A stretch of DNA of 58,546 bases from Lacticaseibacillus suibinensis (GCF_003946175.1 NZ_RHOK01000016.1:1-58546), one strand, 5' to 3'. Shown: positions 1-7,713, counted from the stretch's first letter. Notes: generated from the letters alone by a model not told the origin. Numbers and translations: made by a program.

Positions 1-46
1 TGAGTTGTTGGTAATGCTTGTGGGTGTTAGTCTGAGAGTGGGTCAT
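1..46 (-). CDS. IS30-family transposase, N-terminal 15 codons (runs off the window)
   Basis: The reading frame begins ATG at 46 and encodes MTHSQTNTHKHYQQL before the window ends. A short polar N-terminus followed by a HY(K/Q)QL motif is typical of IS30-type transposases of lactic acid bacteria, where the helix-turn-helix region starts just after this point. Too little is present to assign a named element. An identical start is found at 58503 on the opposite strand. Confidence 0.6.
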   Translation of the reverse strand, partial: MTHSQTNTHKHYQQL

Positions 47-148
47 GAAGATTCCTGCTTTCTTGTTTAGCTAGTACTAACAAGAATAGGTCTTCATGGC
101 CTTTTTGGTCTAGTCGTCAGGGTGTTGCACTTGAATTGTAAACTGGGG
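1..148 (-). mobile_element. IS30-family insertion sequence, left end (partial)
   Basis: Positions 3-148 are the exact reverse complement of 58401-58546, so the window is bounded by two inverted copies of the same sequence. The segment runs from an element tip at about 148 through a non-coding leader to the start of a transposase gene on the minus strand (ATG at 46-44). The copy breaks into an LCP gene, which marks 148 as the element boundary to within a few bases. The IS30 assignment rests on the short transposase N-terminus and is moderate. Confidence 0.75.
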
Positions 149-811
149 GCCCAATATACCTACAATGATGTCAAAGGGGCAGTTGATTCTGTGGCCACGA
201 TGTTCAATGTGCCGATTAATTATTATGCCTTGGTCAACATGGGTGGCTTGGAGAAAATTGTCGATGCTGTTGGCGGCGTAGATGTTAACGTGGCCTTCTC
301 TTGGTCGGATCCGTATTCGCAAGGGACCTTCACCAAGGGACCGGCGCTTCTGAATGGTCAGCAGGCGCTGGCGTACGCACGGATGCGCCACCAGGATCCG
401 GCTGGTGATTACGGTCGGCAAAAGCGTCAGCTAGAGGTCATTTCTGCCATTGTAAACCAGGCTTTGTCTGCTCAGACTTTCAATAATTATGGAGATTTGA
501 TGAAATCGTTAGCGGATAACTTGCGCACGAACTTGAGCTTTGACGAACTAGTTACGCTAGCAAATCAATATCGTGGGGCGTTCGAAAACGTCACTCAGGA
601 TCATCTCAGTGAAATTGGGGCTTACATCAACGCTGCCTCGTACCAAGTCCCGTCAACCGCTGAACTGCAGCGTGTCTCCAATCTGGAGCGTAGTGAGCTT
701 GGATTGTCAAGCACGACGCTGGACAATTACAATACCAAGGAAAATGCGCTAAATGCTCAAAATGGATTCAACTGGAACAGTGACAGCAATCCGCGTTATC
801 TTTTGTACTAA
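149..811 (+). pseudogene. LCP (LytR-CpsA-Psr) family protein, 5' end removed by IS insertion
   Basis: Intact LCP proteins are membrane-anchored enzymes that attach teichoic acids or polysaccharides to peptidoglycan. What remains here is the C-terminal part of the LCP domain: the YYALVNMGGLEKIVDAVGGV core strand and helix, then the LNGQQALAYARMR segment with its catalytic-site arginines and the following YGRQKRQ. The N-terminal cytoplasmic tail, the membrane helix and the first part of the LCP domain are missing, roughly a third or more of a usual 350-400 residue protein. The frame stays open into the IS (GTG at 122), so a short soluble fragment could be made, but it would lack its anchor and part of the active site. 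A strong terminator follows the stop codon. Confidence 0.8.
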
Positions 812-820
812 GTCGTCATG

Positions 821-872
821 AAAATGCAAAAGCTGAGCTGGTCAAATCTGATCAGCTCAGCTTTTGCATTTT
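821..872. terminator. Bidirectional rho-independent terminator
   Basis: A perfect 20-bp stem (821-840 with 853-872) has an A-rich start and T-rich end and a 12-nt loop. It lies between the convergent LCP remnant and the 55-aa minus-strand gene and can serve both. Confidence 0.9.
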
Positions 873-876
873 CGCA

Positions 877-1044
877 CTATTTCAGCAGGCTTTTTAGTAG
901 CACTGCCATCATCAGCGCCACCATCACTGCCGAAACCAGCCCGAGCCCGGTCCTTAGCCGTCCTTTCGGCACTACCTGCCACACAATCGCGGTCAACGCC
1001 ACCACAGCCACCAGCGCCAGTCCCGCTTGCATCATCACACTCAT
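877..1044 (-). CDS. Small two-helix membrane protein, 55 aa
   Basis: This short frame starts ATG at 1044 behind a strong AGGAGG Shine-Dalgarno with 7-nt spacing, and ends TAG at 877. The peptide has two hydrophobic stretches, about residues 5-22 (GLALVAVVALTAIVW) and 31-51 (GLGLVSAVMVALMMAVLL), joined by a basic turn (PKGRLRT), the layout of a helical hairpin. It sits 11 bp downstream of the mutarotase-like gene on the same strand, so the two are probably co-transcribed, and the terminator at 821-872 closes the unit. I do not recognise the family. The ribosome-binding site, hydrophobic composition and operon position support it as real. Confidence 0.65.
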   Translation of the reverse strand: MSVMMQAGLALVAVVALTAIVWQVVPKGRLRTGLGLVSAVMVALMMAVLLKSLLK

Positions 1045-1055
1045 CCGCTAACCTC

Positions 1056-1874
1056 CTACGCCAAGGCGTGCAAGGTCACGGTGGTGCGGCGTTCAAACGG
1101 GGCGCCTGGCAGCAAAGTGAACAGCGGCGTGACTGGCCGAATGGCAACTGCGGTGTGGGGGGCGCCGGTGATGCCATTGAAATAATTCTGCTCATTGAGA
1201 TGGGCGAAGGTGTCTACCACCAAGCCCGGGCCTTCGGTGTTAAGACTCAAGGCCCAGTCATTCGCCGTCAGAGTCGCCATAGTCGCTTCGGTGCTGAGGG
1301 TTTTGGTCGGCAACGGCACTGGCTCGGCGTCAAGGCGCAGGCGCTGATCCATCACGCTTTGGGCCGGGTCGCCTGTTAAGGCATAGGCCACGTTAAGTTT
1401 GGGCCGGAGCTGCACTTTGGTGTCGGTTTCGATGTGCCAATCAATGGTCCAGCGGTTGCGGTTGTCCAAGGTGTGCACCAAGGCCACGGTGCGGCTGCCG
1501 GGCAGCCCGTCTTGGCCGTCAGCGAGCTGGAGGGAGAATTTGACGCTCACATGGTCCTCAGCTTCTTCAGTGGCGGCATCCCAGTTCCAGTTTTGCCAGC
1601 CGGTGCGGCCTGAATTCAGCGGCTGGTCGCCATTTTCACCAGCAATCGGGCCAATGGTGGCGCCGAACAGTTCACTGTCTTCGGCGTAATCTTGAAAGGT
1701 GATGAAGCCAATGGTCAAGTTAGGATTCATCCCGGCCCGATTCGGCAGGCGCACTTGCTGCACTCGGGCGCCGAAGGTAATGAAGTTCAGGGTCATGCCG
1801 TGATCATTTTGCAGCGAATACTGCATGATTTTTTCGTCGTTAATGCGGTAAAAGATTTTTGAGGTAATTTTCAC
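1056..1874 (-). CDS. Aldose 1-epimerase-like (galactose mutarotase fold) protein, probably non-canonical
   Basis: The 272-aa product reads as a galactose mutarotase-like beta-sandwich: an N-terminal ITFGARVQQVRLPNR strand pair, LTIGFITFQDY, then LFGATIGPIAG (equivalent to the YFGATIGRVANRI block of GalM), and a C-terminal ALSLNTEGPGLVVDT segment. It is shorter than GalM (about 340 aa). The HTYFNL block that carries a catalytic histidine reads LNVAYALTG, and the region that normally bears the catalytic glutamate reads TAVAIRPVTP. It may therefore bind sugars or act on another substrate rather than epimerise galactose. Start is GTG at 1874 behind GGAAGGAAG. A cre-like sequence overlaps the ribosome-binding site (1875-1888). 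Family membership is likely, activity doubtful. Confidence 0.7.
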   Translation of the reverse strand: MKITSKIFYRINDEKIMQYSLQNDHGMTLNFITFGARVQQVRLPNRAGMNPNLTIGFITFQDYAEDSELFGATIGPIAGENGDQPLNSGRTGWQNWNWDAATEEAEDHVSVKFSLQLADGQDGLPGSRTVALVHTLDNRNRWTIDWHIETDTKVQLRPKLNVAYALTGDPAQSVMDQRLRLDAEPVPLPTKTLSTEATMATLTANDWALSLNTEGPGLVVDTFAHLNEQNYFNGITGAPHTAVAIRPVTPLFTLLPGAPFERRTTVTLHALA

Positions 1875-1888
1875 TGTGAGCGCTTCCT
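1875..1888 (+). promoter_or_regulatory. cre-like site at the start of the mutarotase-like gene
   Basis: TGTGAGCGCTTCCT matches 12 of 14 positions of the cre consensus TGWNANCGNTNWCA. It overlaps the ribosome-binding region, so CcpA would block transcription or early elongation. It could be chance, since the core GAAGCGC is also part of the Shine-Dalgarno context. Confidence 0.3.
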
Positions 1889-2010
1889 TCCGTATCCGCT
1901 TTAATCGTACCGAACCGAAGCCTAAGATTCAATGAAAATCCGGCATGCGCGGTGTTTTGCGCGGTGCGGGTTTGGTAGGATAAGTAAGAATAAGAGGAAA
2001 AGGTGATTGG

Positions 2011-2592
2011 TTGAAAGCACTGAAGGAAAAACTGCAGGCGTTCATGAAGCGGCTGTACTGGTGGCTCACCGCGCTGTTTGCGTTGGCACTGGGGTACGCC
2101 TTTTTGGGGCGGCACTATCTGCACACTTGGCAGCAGCAGTTCGACTTGGTGGCTTTTGCCGCCATTGTGGCCTGGGTAGTGATCAATGCCGGCTTGATTT
2201 ATCGGCGGCATTTTCGCTTCCGAGACCTGCAGCTGGAGAATGTGGATGCCATGGCAGGCGAGGATTTCGAGCAATTTTGCGTCTACCTGCTTAAGCGCAA
2301 TGGCTTCAAGCATTTGCAAACCACCAAGGCTTCAGGCGATCAAGGCATCGACATTATTGGCGTCAAAAAGCAAAAGCAAGTCGGGTTCCAATGCAAACGC
2401 TATACCGGCCAAGTGGGTAACAAGGCAGTGCAAGAGGCCTGGAGCGGCCAGGCGTTCTACAAGCTGGATGAGGCGATGGTGCTAACGAATTCGGAATTCA
2501 CCGATGCGGCTAAGGAGCTGGCGGAGCAGCTAGGCGTGACGTTAATTGACCGGCCGCGCTTGAAACGGCTGATGCGGCGGCTGCCGAGCTAA
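2011..2592 (+). CDS. Membrane-anchored restriction endonuclease-like (Mrr_cat) protein
   Basis: The 193-aa protein has two predicted membrane helices (about residues 14-32 and 45-62) followed by a PD-(D/E)xK nuclease domain of the Mrr type. The domain shows E84 in the first helix (GEDFEQFCVYLLKRNGF), the catalytic aspartate in GDQGIDIIG (D110, D114), the QCK motif (Q127, K129) and a late helix. Mrr-type domains cut modified or foreign DNA; versions fused to two membrane helices are widespread in Firmicutes and their targets are unknown. Start is TTG at 2011, chosen because of the AAAAGGTGATTGG ribosome-binding region just upstream. It lies 12 bp before the next gene, so the two probably share a transcript. 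No methyltransferase or specificity subunit is nearby, so a classical restriction-modification pair is not indicated. Confidence 0.8.
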   Translation: MKALKEKLQAFMKRLYWWLTALFALALGYAFLGRHYLHTWQQQFDLVAFAAIVAWVVINAGLIYRRHFRFRDLQLENVDAMAGEDFEQFCVYLLKRNGFKHLQTTKASGDQGIDIIGVKKQKQVGFQCKRYTGQVGNKAVQEAWSGQAFYKLDEAMVLTNSEFTDAAKELAEQLGVTLIDRPRLKRLMRRLPS

Positions 2593-2604
2593 GCGAAAGG
2601 AAGT

Positions 2605-3432
2605 ATGGGTGTGTTCTCACCGATGTTAGGGTTAAAAGCGGGCGCGATGGCGCAACAGGTCACGGACCGGCTACAATATCAGCCCCAGGTGTTTGAATTT
2701 TACCTGACGCCTGAGGATTTCACGCCGGCCGGCTGGGCCAATCTAGAAGCGCAAGTGGCGCGGGTGCAAGCCAGTGGGGCGCGCATCGTGTTCCATCACC
2801 CGATGCGGTATCAGGATAAGCGCAATGAACTGTGCGTGAACCAGGCGCTGCACCCAGCGCAGTATGGTTTTGTGATGAGCACGGCGCGGCGGCTCATCGC
2901 CTTGAGTAAGCAGGTCGATGGGCTGACGCTGGTGCATGGCGGGTATAATCAAAAAGGCTATGATTTTATCGGGGATTGGTCGAGTTTAGCCCAGGCGCAG
3001 GCGGTGGTGCTGGGCCGGATGTGTGAGCTGACTGCTGAAGCTGCGGGGCATGTGGTGTTTGAAAATAGCATCAGCCCAATCTGGGCCTTCGGGGATGCTG
3101 CCCTGGAAGCCCAATTGCTGGCGCTGCGCCTGCCGCTGGCGTATGATATCAGCCATGCCTTCATTTACTTGCACGGCGACAACGAGGCTTTGGTGGCGAG
3201 TCTAAAGCATCTGGCCCCGCTGATTAGGCATTACCATCTCGTGGACTCCATGGGCCAGACCCACGACAGTCTGCCGTTGGGCCAAGGCCGAATCGATTGG
3301 GCGCGGGTGCTACCGGTGCTTAATCCAGGCGCCAGCAGTATTTACGAAATCAATCTGAGCAATCAAGCAGATTGCCACGAAATGCTGACGAGCCACGCCT
3401 ACCTTCAGCAGCTCGCACAGCGGCTCAGTTAA
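2605..3432 (+). CDS. Sugar phosphate isomerase/epimerase-like TIM-barrel protein
   Basis: The 275-aa protein belongs to the xylose isomerase-like / AP endonuclease 2 TIM-barrel superfamily. Metal-site residues of the fold are visible in order: H64-H65 (IVFHHP), H111 (LTLVHGG), E153 (VVFENS), D181 with H184 (YDISHAF), H209/H211 with D214 (HYHLVDS), D221 and E248 (YEINL). These would bind one or more divalent metals as in IolE/IolI-type isomerases or endonuclease IV. Length and the HDSLPLGQGRIDW segment favour the sugar-isomerase branch over endonuclease IV. Start ATG at 2605 follows GAAAGGAAG. The substrate cannot be told from the context. Confidence 0.75.
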   Translation: MGVFSPMLGLKAGAMAQQVTDRLQYQPQVFEFYLTPEDFTPAGWANLEAQVARVQASGARIVFHHPMRYQDKRNELCVNQALHPAQYGFVMSTARRLIALSKQVDGLTLVHGGYNQKGYDFIGDWSSLAQAQAVVLGRMCELTAEAAGHVVFENSISPIWAFGDAALEAQLLALRLPLAYDISHAFIYLHGDNEALVASLKHLAPLIRHYHLVDSMGQTHDSLPLGQGRIDWARVLPVLNPGASSIYEINLSNQADCHEMLTSHAYLQQLAQRLS

Positions 3433-3718
3433 CCACGAGCACCCCGGCGACTTCTTGAAAGCCAAACACAGGCCGCAAGGCGGCGTCATCTTGAATATAG
3501 AGATAACGCAGCCGGCGGTCTTTTTGGTCCAAGAGCACGGCAAACTCCCAGAGTTTGAGCGCTTTACCTGGGCCTGGCACCAGAATCAGTTGCGGCTGTT
3601 CTTGCTGCTCGGCCGGTCGAATTTTGGCCACGGTGGCGTTGCCGGCAGCGGTGCGGAGCTGGACTTTGGTATTGCGGTTGTAGTCTTGCATTAAGGCAAG
3701 TAGATCAATCACGCGCAT
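3425..3718 (-). CDS. Uncharacterised 97-aa protein
   Basis: The small soluble protein begins MRVIDLLALMQDYNRNTKVQ behind GAAGGTGG. Its 3' end overlaps the convergent upstream gene by 8 bp. The composition is mixed, with several beta-strand-like segments (TKVQLRTAAG, QLILVPG, RLRYLYIQDD, AGVLVVN) and no membrane segment or signal peptide. A short helix followed by such strands resembles small single-domain proteins of lactobacilli of unknown function. I do not recognise it; the start, codon use and position between real genes support expression. Confidence 0.55.
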   Translation of the reverse strand: MRVIDLLALMQDYNRNTKVQLRTAAGNATVAKIRPAEQQEQPQLILVPGPGKALKLWEFAVLLDQKDRRLRYLYIQDDAALRPVFGFQEVAGVLVVN

Positions 3719-3865
3719 GCGGCCACCTTCTTTCTAGCTCTATCATACATGATAGGCGGTAAATTGTAAGATTTCTTAAGGGCAAGGGTCGGCGCGCCGC
3801 CAACACGGTATAATAATTGCCAAGATTAGACAGCGCATGGCGCGGTCTTTAACAGGAGGGAACCT

Positions 3866-5044
3866 ATGACTGAAGTTGTCATTCTCAGTGCCGCCCGCAC
3901 CCCCATCGGCAAATTCGGGGGGGCGCTGGCAGGTGTGTCGGCAGTGGAGCTGGGTGTCATCGCTGCCAAAGCGGCCATTCAGCGCGCCGGGATTGCCTCG
4001 GAGCGGCTCGACCAGGCGATTTTTGGTAATGTGTTGCAAGCCAATTCAGGGCAGAACGTGGCGCGGCAAATCGCCCTCAAGGCGGGCCTGACCACGGATA
4101 GCACCGCGATGACTATTAACGAAGTGTGTGGCTCAGGACTTAAGGCGGTGCGCCTAGGGCAAAGTGCCATTTTGCTGGGGGACGCCGATGCCGTGTTGGT
4201 TGGTGGCACCGAAAACATGAGCCAGGCGCCATTTTATGCGCCGCAGCAGCGCTTTGGTCATAAGTTCGGGGATGTGACCTTCGTTGACGGCCTGGCCCGA
4301 GACGGCCTTTCTGATGCTTTCACGGGCCTGCCGATGGGTGTCACCGCCGAAAACGTAGCGGAGCAGTTCAGCGTCACCCGCGAGCAGCAGGACCGCTTTG
4401 CCTTGGCCTCACATCAAAAAGCCGTGGCAGCGCAGCAAGCCGGCGCTTTTGATGCTGAAATCACGCCGGTGACGGTGACCACGCGTAAAGGTGACCTCGT
4501 GGTGGCGGCGGATGAAGGCCCGCGGCCAGATACCGACTTGACCAAACTTGGTAAGCTGAGGCCGGCTTTTAAACCTGAAGGTACTGTGACGGCTGGTAAT
4601 GCGAGTGGCATCAATGATGGCGCTGCGGCGCTGATTTTGATGCGCAAGGATCTGGCGGATGCCCAAGGCTTGCCGTATCTGGCCGTGATTGATGGCTACA
4701 ACGAAGGCGGCATTGATCCGAATTTCATGGGGTACGCGCCGAAACGCGTGATTGAAAAGCTGCTGAAGCGCACGGCGACCGCAATGAGCGGGATTGATCT
4801 GATTGAAATCAACGAAGCCTTTGCCGCCCAAAGTATTGCAGTGGCTAAGGAGCTCGAACTCGATCAAAGCAAACTGAATGTCAACGGCGGGGCGATTGCG
4901 TTAGGCCATCCGCTTGGGGCGTCTGGGGCCCGGGTGCTAACGACTTTGCTGTACGCTCTGCGTTCGCGTGAAGCCCAAACCGGGATCGCAGCGTTGTGTG
5001 TTGGCGGCGGCATCGGTGTGGCCATGCAGGTGAGCCGGCCATGA
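3866..5044 (+). CDS. Acetyl-CoA C-acetyltransferase (thiolase)
   Basis: It condenses two acetyl-CoA to acetoacetyl-CoA, the first step of the mevalonate pathway. The 392-aa length is that of biosynthetic thiolases. Visible motifs are the nucleophile C88 in NEVCGSGLKAV, the GGTENMSQAP loop, the histidine in GGAIALGHPLGASGAR (near 348) and the second cysteine in ALCVGGGIG (near 378). An AGGAGGG site precedes the ATG, and a TATAAT box lies upstream at 3809-3814. Its stop overlaps the start of the HMG-CoA reductase gene (ATGA), so the three genes to 7457 form one translationally coupled operon that supplies mevalonate for isoprenoids. Confidence 0.93.
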   Translation: MTEVVILSAARTPIGKFGGALAGVSAVELGVIAAKAAIQRAGIASERLDQAIFGNVLQANSGQNVARQIALKAGLTTDSTAMTINEVCGSGLKAVRLGQSAILLGDADAVLVGGTENMSQAPFYAPQQRFGHKFGDVTFVDGLARDGLSDAFTGLPMGVTAENVAEQFSVTREQQDRFALASHQKAVAAQQAGAFDAEITPVTVTTRKGDLVVAADEGPRPDTDLTKLGKLRPAFKPEGTVTAGNASGINDGAAALILMRKDLADAQGLPYLAVIDGYNEGGIDPNFMGYAPKRVIEKLLKRTATAMSGIDLIEINEAFAAQSIAVAKELELDQSKLNVNGGAIALGHPLGASGARVLTTLLYALRSREAQTGIAALCVGGGIGVAMQVSRP

Positions 5045-6288
5045 CCAAGTTTTATGAACTGACGACGGCAGAGCGGCTGGCGCAACTGGTGGCAGACGGC
5101 AATTTGAGCGCTGAAGACGCTGCCCTGCTACAACAAGCCACGGCGCTGCCTGATGATGTGGCCAGCCATCTGAGTGAAAATCAAATTGGGCAATTTACCT
5201 TGCCGCTCGGTTTGGTGCGCAATCTACCGGTGAACGGGGCCATGCGCCAAGTGGCTATGGCCACTGAGGAACCATCGGTGGTGGCCGCTGCCAGTAACGG
5301 CGCCCGCCTCGCTGGCTTGAATGGCGGCGTCAAGGCCACGGCCGCACCGCATCGCGTGGTGGCGGAAGTGGTGTTCGATGAGGTGCCAGATTTGGCTGCC
5401 GGGCAGGCGGTGTTGCAAGCCCATGAAGCCGAGCTTTTTCAAGTGGCCCAGGCGGCGCACCCGTCGATTGTGAAGCGCGGCGGCGGTCTGAAGCAGATCA
5501 CGACCACGGTGGTGGACCGGTTTTTGAAACTACGCTTGGTGATCGATCCGAGTCAGGCGATGGGCGCCAATATCAGCAACACCATTGCCGAAGCAATCGC
5601 CGCTGCGGCTGGGGCGTGGCTCGCTCAGCCCGCCTTGGTGGCCATTTTGACTAATGCTAGTGCTCAGCTGACGACAGCGACTGTTACCTTGGCTCCAGCG
5701 AGCTTAGCGACGAAAAACGAGGCCGGCAGTGTGATTGCCCGGCGTATTGCGGCGTTAAGCGACCTAGCGCAGGTGGATGCCGAGCGAGCCGCGACGCACA
5801 ACAAAGGCATCATGAACGGCATTGAAGCGGCGGTGCTGGCAACGGGCAACGACACCCGCGCCGTGGCCGCGGCAGTGAGCGCATACAGTCAGGGCCGGCC
5901 GCTCAGCACATGGCAAATGGTTGACGGGCAGCTCAAGGGCAAAATCAGCCTACCGCTGCCAGTGGGCGTCGTAGGCGGTGCCATTAGCGCCTTGCCGCTG
6001 GCGGGGGCAGCACTGCGGCTGGGCGGATTCCAGACCGTGGCCGCGCTGCAAGAGGCCCTGGCGGCGTTGGGCCTAGTGCAAAACTTGGCGGCGCTGCGGG
6101 CACTGGCTGGCCCTGGCATTCAGGCCGGCCACATGGCGCTGCAAGCCAACGCTTTGGCGATGGCTGCTGGCGCGCAAGGCGAGGAAATCACGCAGGTGGC
6201 TGTAGCCCTCCAAGGCGAACGCAAAGAACTGGCGGTGGCCAAGCAGCTCCTGACACAGCTAAGAACGAAAGCGGGGAAAAATCAGTGA
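5041..6288 (+). CDS. mvaA: Hydroxymethylglutaryl-CoA reductase, class II
   Basis: It reduces HMG-CoA to mevalonate. The 415-aa length and the motifs fit the class II (bacterial, soluble) type: ENQIGQFTLPLG, catalytic glutamate E77 in TEEPSVVAAAS, the MGANISNTIAE cofactor/substrate loop, the catalytic lysine in HNKGIMNG, the aspartate in TGNDTRAV, and the late PGIQAGHMALQA histidine. The start at 5041 was chosen because it gives the ATGA overlap with the thiolase stop and matches the family N-terminus (FYELTTAERL). An in-frame extension upstream would lie inside the thiolase gene and is unlikely. It overlaps the next gene by 4 bp. Confidence 0.95.
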   Translation: MTKFYELTTAERLAQLVADGNLSAEDAALLQQATALPDDVASHLSENQIGQFTLPLGLVRNLPVNGAMRQVAMATEEPSVVAAASNGARLAGLNGGVKATAAPHRVVAEVVFDEVPDLAAGQAVLQAHEAELFQVAQAAHPSIVKRGGGLKQITTTVVDRFLKLRLVIDPSQAMGANISNTIAEAIAAAAGAWLAQPALVAILTNASAQLTTATVTLAPASLATKNEAGSVIARRIAALSDLAQVDAERAATHNKGIMNGIEAAVLATGNDTRAVAAAVSAYSQGRPLSTWQMVDGQLKGKISLPLPVGVVGGAISALPLAGAALRLGGFQTVAALQEALAALGLVQNLAALRALAGPGIQAGHMALQANALAMAAGAQGEEITQVAVALQGERKELAVAKQLLTQLRTKAGKNQ

Positions 6289-7457
6289 AAATTGGCATCG
6301 ACCAAATCGGCATGGACACGCCGGACTTTTTTATCGATTTACAGGAACTGGCGACGGTGCGCGGGGTGGAACCTGACAAGTTCACTATTGGCATCGGGCA
6401 GGACCAGCAAGCTGTCGCCCCAAGCAGTCAAGATGCAGTGACCATGGGCGCCGCCGCCGCGCAAAGTTTGCTTGGTGAAATCGACCGCGACCAGTTAGGC
6501 CTAGTGGTGCTGGGCACTGAAAGCGGCGTGGATGCCAGCAAGGCTGGCGCGTTGCAGATCATTCGCTTGCTGGGCCTGCCGGCGCAGGTGCGGGCGCTTG
6601 AAATCAAGGAAGCCTGCTACGGTGGTACCGCTGGGCTAATGATGGCGCGCGATTACGTGGCCGCCCATCCGAACAAGCAAGCCTTGGTGATTGCGGCCGA
6701 CGTGGCGCGCTACGGGCTGGCCACGGCCGGTGAAGTGACGCAAGGCGCCGGGGCGATGGCAATGCTGGTCAAAGCTGATCCTCGGATTCTGGTGATCAAT
6801 GACGATTCCGTCGTGCATGCCGAAGATATCGGCGATTTCTGGCGGCCGGTGTACACCGACCAGGCCTTGGCGCGTGGAAAGTACTCCACTGAGCAATATC
6901 TGCACTTTTTTGACCTGGTTTGGCAGCAGTATCAGGCCGAAACCGGGCTAACGTTGAACGATTTCACTGCGCTGACCTTTCACTTGCCTTACACGAAAAT
7001 GGGCCTCAAAGCCTTGCGGCAAGTGCTGCCGAGTGTCGATGCCACCAAGCAGGCGGCCCTGCTGAAGCATTTTGACCAAAGCATTCAGTACAGTCGGCGG
7101 ATTGGCAATATCTATACCGGCTCCTTGTATCTGGGGCTGTTGTCGCTGCTCGAACTAGATCATTTACCAGCTGGCAGTCGCCTGGGACTCTTCTCGTACG
7201 GCTCTGGCGCAGTGGGCGAATTCTTCTCTGCTGAGCTGGTGCCAGGGTACGAACAAGCTCTCAAGCCGGCCGCCCATGCTGAACGGCTCGACCAACGCCG
7301 GCAGTTGCCGATTGCCGAATATGAGGCGGTGTTTAATGACGCCGTGCCTTATGCAAAAGCCGATTACCAAAGCAATCCTGCCTATTATGCAGGCCCATTC
7401 GTGCTCACTGGCGTAACGGGGCAGGAACGACAATATCAAGTGAATCCGAACGCATAA
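6285..7457 (+). CDS. mvaS: Hydroxymethylglutaryl-CoA synthase
   Basis: It condenses acetoacetyl-CoA with acetyl-CoA to HMG-CoA. The 390-aa protein carries the nucleophile C111 in EIKEACYGGTAG, the general-base glutamate in the VVLGTESGVDASK segment and the histidine in TFHLPYTKMGLKA. The late SYGSGAVGEFFS glycine-rich block is also typical. Start is GTG at 6285, overlapping the reductase stop. It is the last gene of the operon and is followed by a small hairpin terminator. Having synthase, reductase and thiolase adjacent is a usual arrangement in lactic acid bacteria, although the synthase is often divergent from the reductase there. Confidence 0.95.
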   Translation: MKIGIDQIGMDTPDFFIDLQELATVRGVEPDKFTIGIGQDQQAVAPSSQDAVTMGAAAAQSLLGEIDRDQLGLVVLGTESGVDASKAGALQIIRLLGLPAQVRALEIKEACYGGTAGLMMARDYVAAHPNKQALVIAADVARYGLATAGEVTQGAGAMAMLVKADPRILVINDDSVVHAEDIGDFWRPVYTDQALARGKYSTEQYLHFFDLVWQQYQAETGLTLNDFTALTFHLPYTKMGLKALRQVLPSVDATKQAALLKHFDQSIQYSRRIGNIYTGSLYLGLLSLLELDHLPAGSRLGLFSYGSGAVGEFFSAELVPGYEQALKPAAHAERLDQRRQLPIAEYEAVFNDAVPYAKADYQSNPAYYAGPFVLTGVTGQERQYQVNPNA

Positions 7458-7460
7458 TCA

Positions 7461-7485
7461 AGTCTCGCTGCGGCGAGGCTTTTTT
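7461..7485 (+). terminator. Rho-independent terminator after mvaS
   Basis: An 8-bp stem (AGTCTCGC with GCGAGGCT, one T-G pair), a TGCG loop and a T run end immediately before the first 47-bp repeat copy. Confidence 0.75.
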
Positions 7486-7532
7486 AATTAGGGCAAGGAA
7501 ACACGTTCTTTTAAGGACGTGATGAATTGCCC
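7486..7532 (+). repeat. 47-bp hairpin repeat, copy 1
   Basis: It matches 9504-9550 at 45 of 47 positions. The outer arms GGGCAA and TTGCCC pair, and inside them CACGTTCT pairs with AGGACGTG around a TTTA loop. Copy 1 is followed by CTGTTTTT and could itself terminate transcription. Both copies start directly after a terminator T run and flank the pyruvate oxidase gene. Confidence 0.85.
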
Positions 7533-7562
7533 TGTTTTTGGGCCGTTCGTACCTTTCACGCG

Positions 7563-7576
7563 TGAGAGCGCTTTGT
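7563..7576 (+). promoter_or_regulatory. cre-like site upstream of pyruvate oxidase
   Basis: TGAGAGCGCTTTGT matches 12 of 14 positions of TGWNANCGNTNWCA and overlaps a perfect TCACGCGTGA palindrome (7556-7565). Catabolite control of pox genes is known in lactobacilli, so a CcpA role is plausible. It lies about 60 bp upstream of the -35 box. Confidence 0.4.
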
Positions 7577-7635
7577 TAGGCGTCATCATAAGCCTTGTGC
7601 TACATTGTAATTAGTTAGGAAAATGAAATCGCCAC

Positions 7636-7663
7636 TTGTTTTTTGTAAGTAGTCGGGTATACT
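7636..7663 (+). promoter_or_regulatory. Promoter of the pyruvate oxidase gene
   Basis: A -35 TTGTTT (7636-7641) and a -10 TATACT (7658-7663) are separated by 16 bp. The start codon follows about 50 bp later behind CTGGAGG. Confidence 0.6.
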
Positions 7664-7713
7664 GATGTTGTTAAGGCTTTTAAAAAGTAAGTGAAAATGC
7701 TGGAGGCGAGCGT

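Noticed and set aside
4996-5040. Longer HMG-CoA reductase starting inside the thiolase gene
   Set aside because: The added residues do not fit the family and the ATGA overlap at 5041 is the natural start. Similar extended starts at 19122, 48636 and 54752 were rejected for the same reason.
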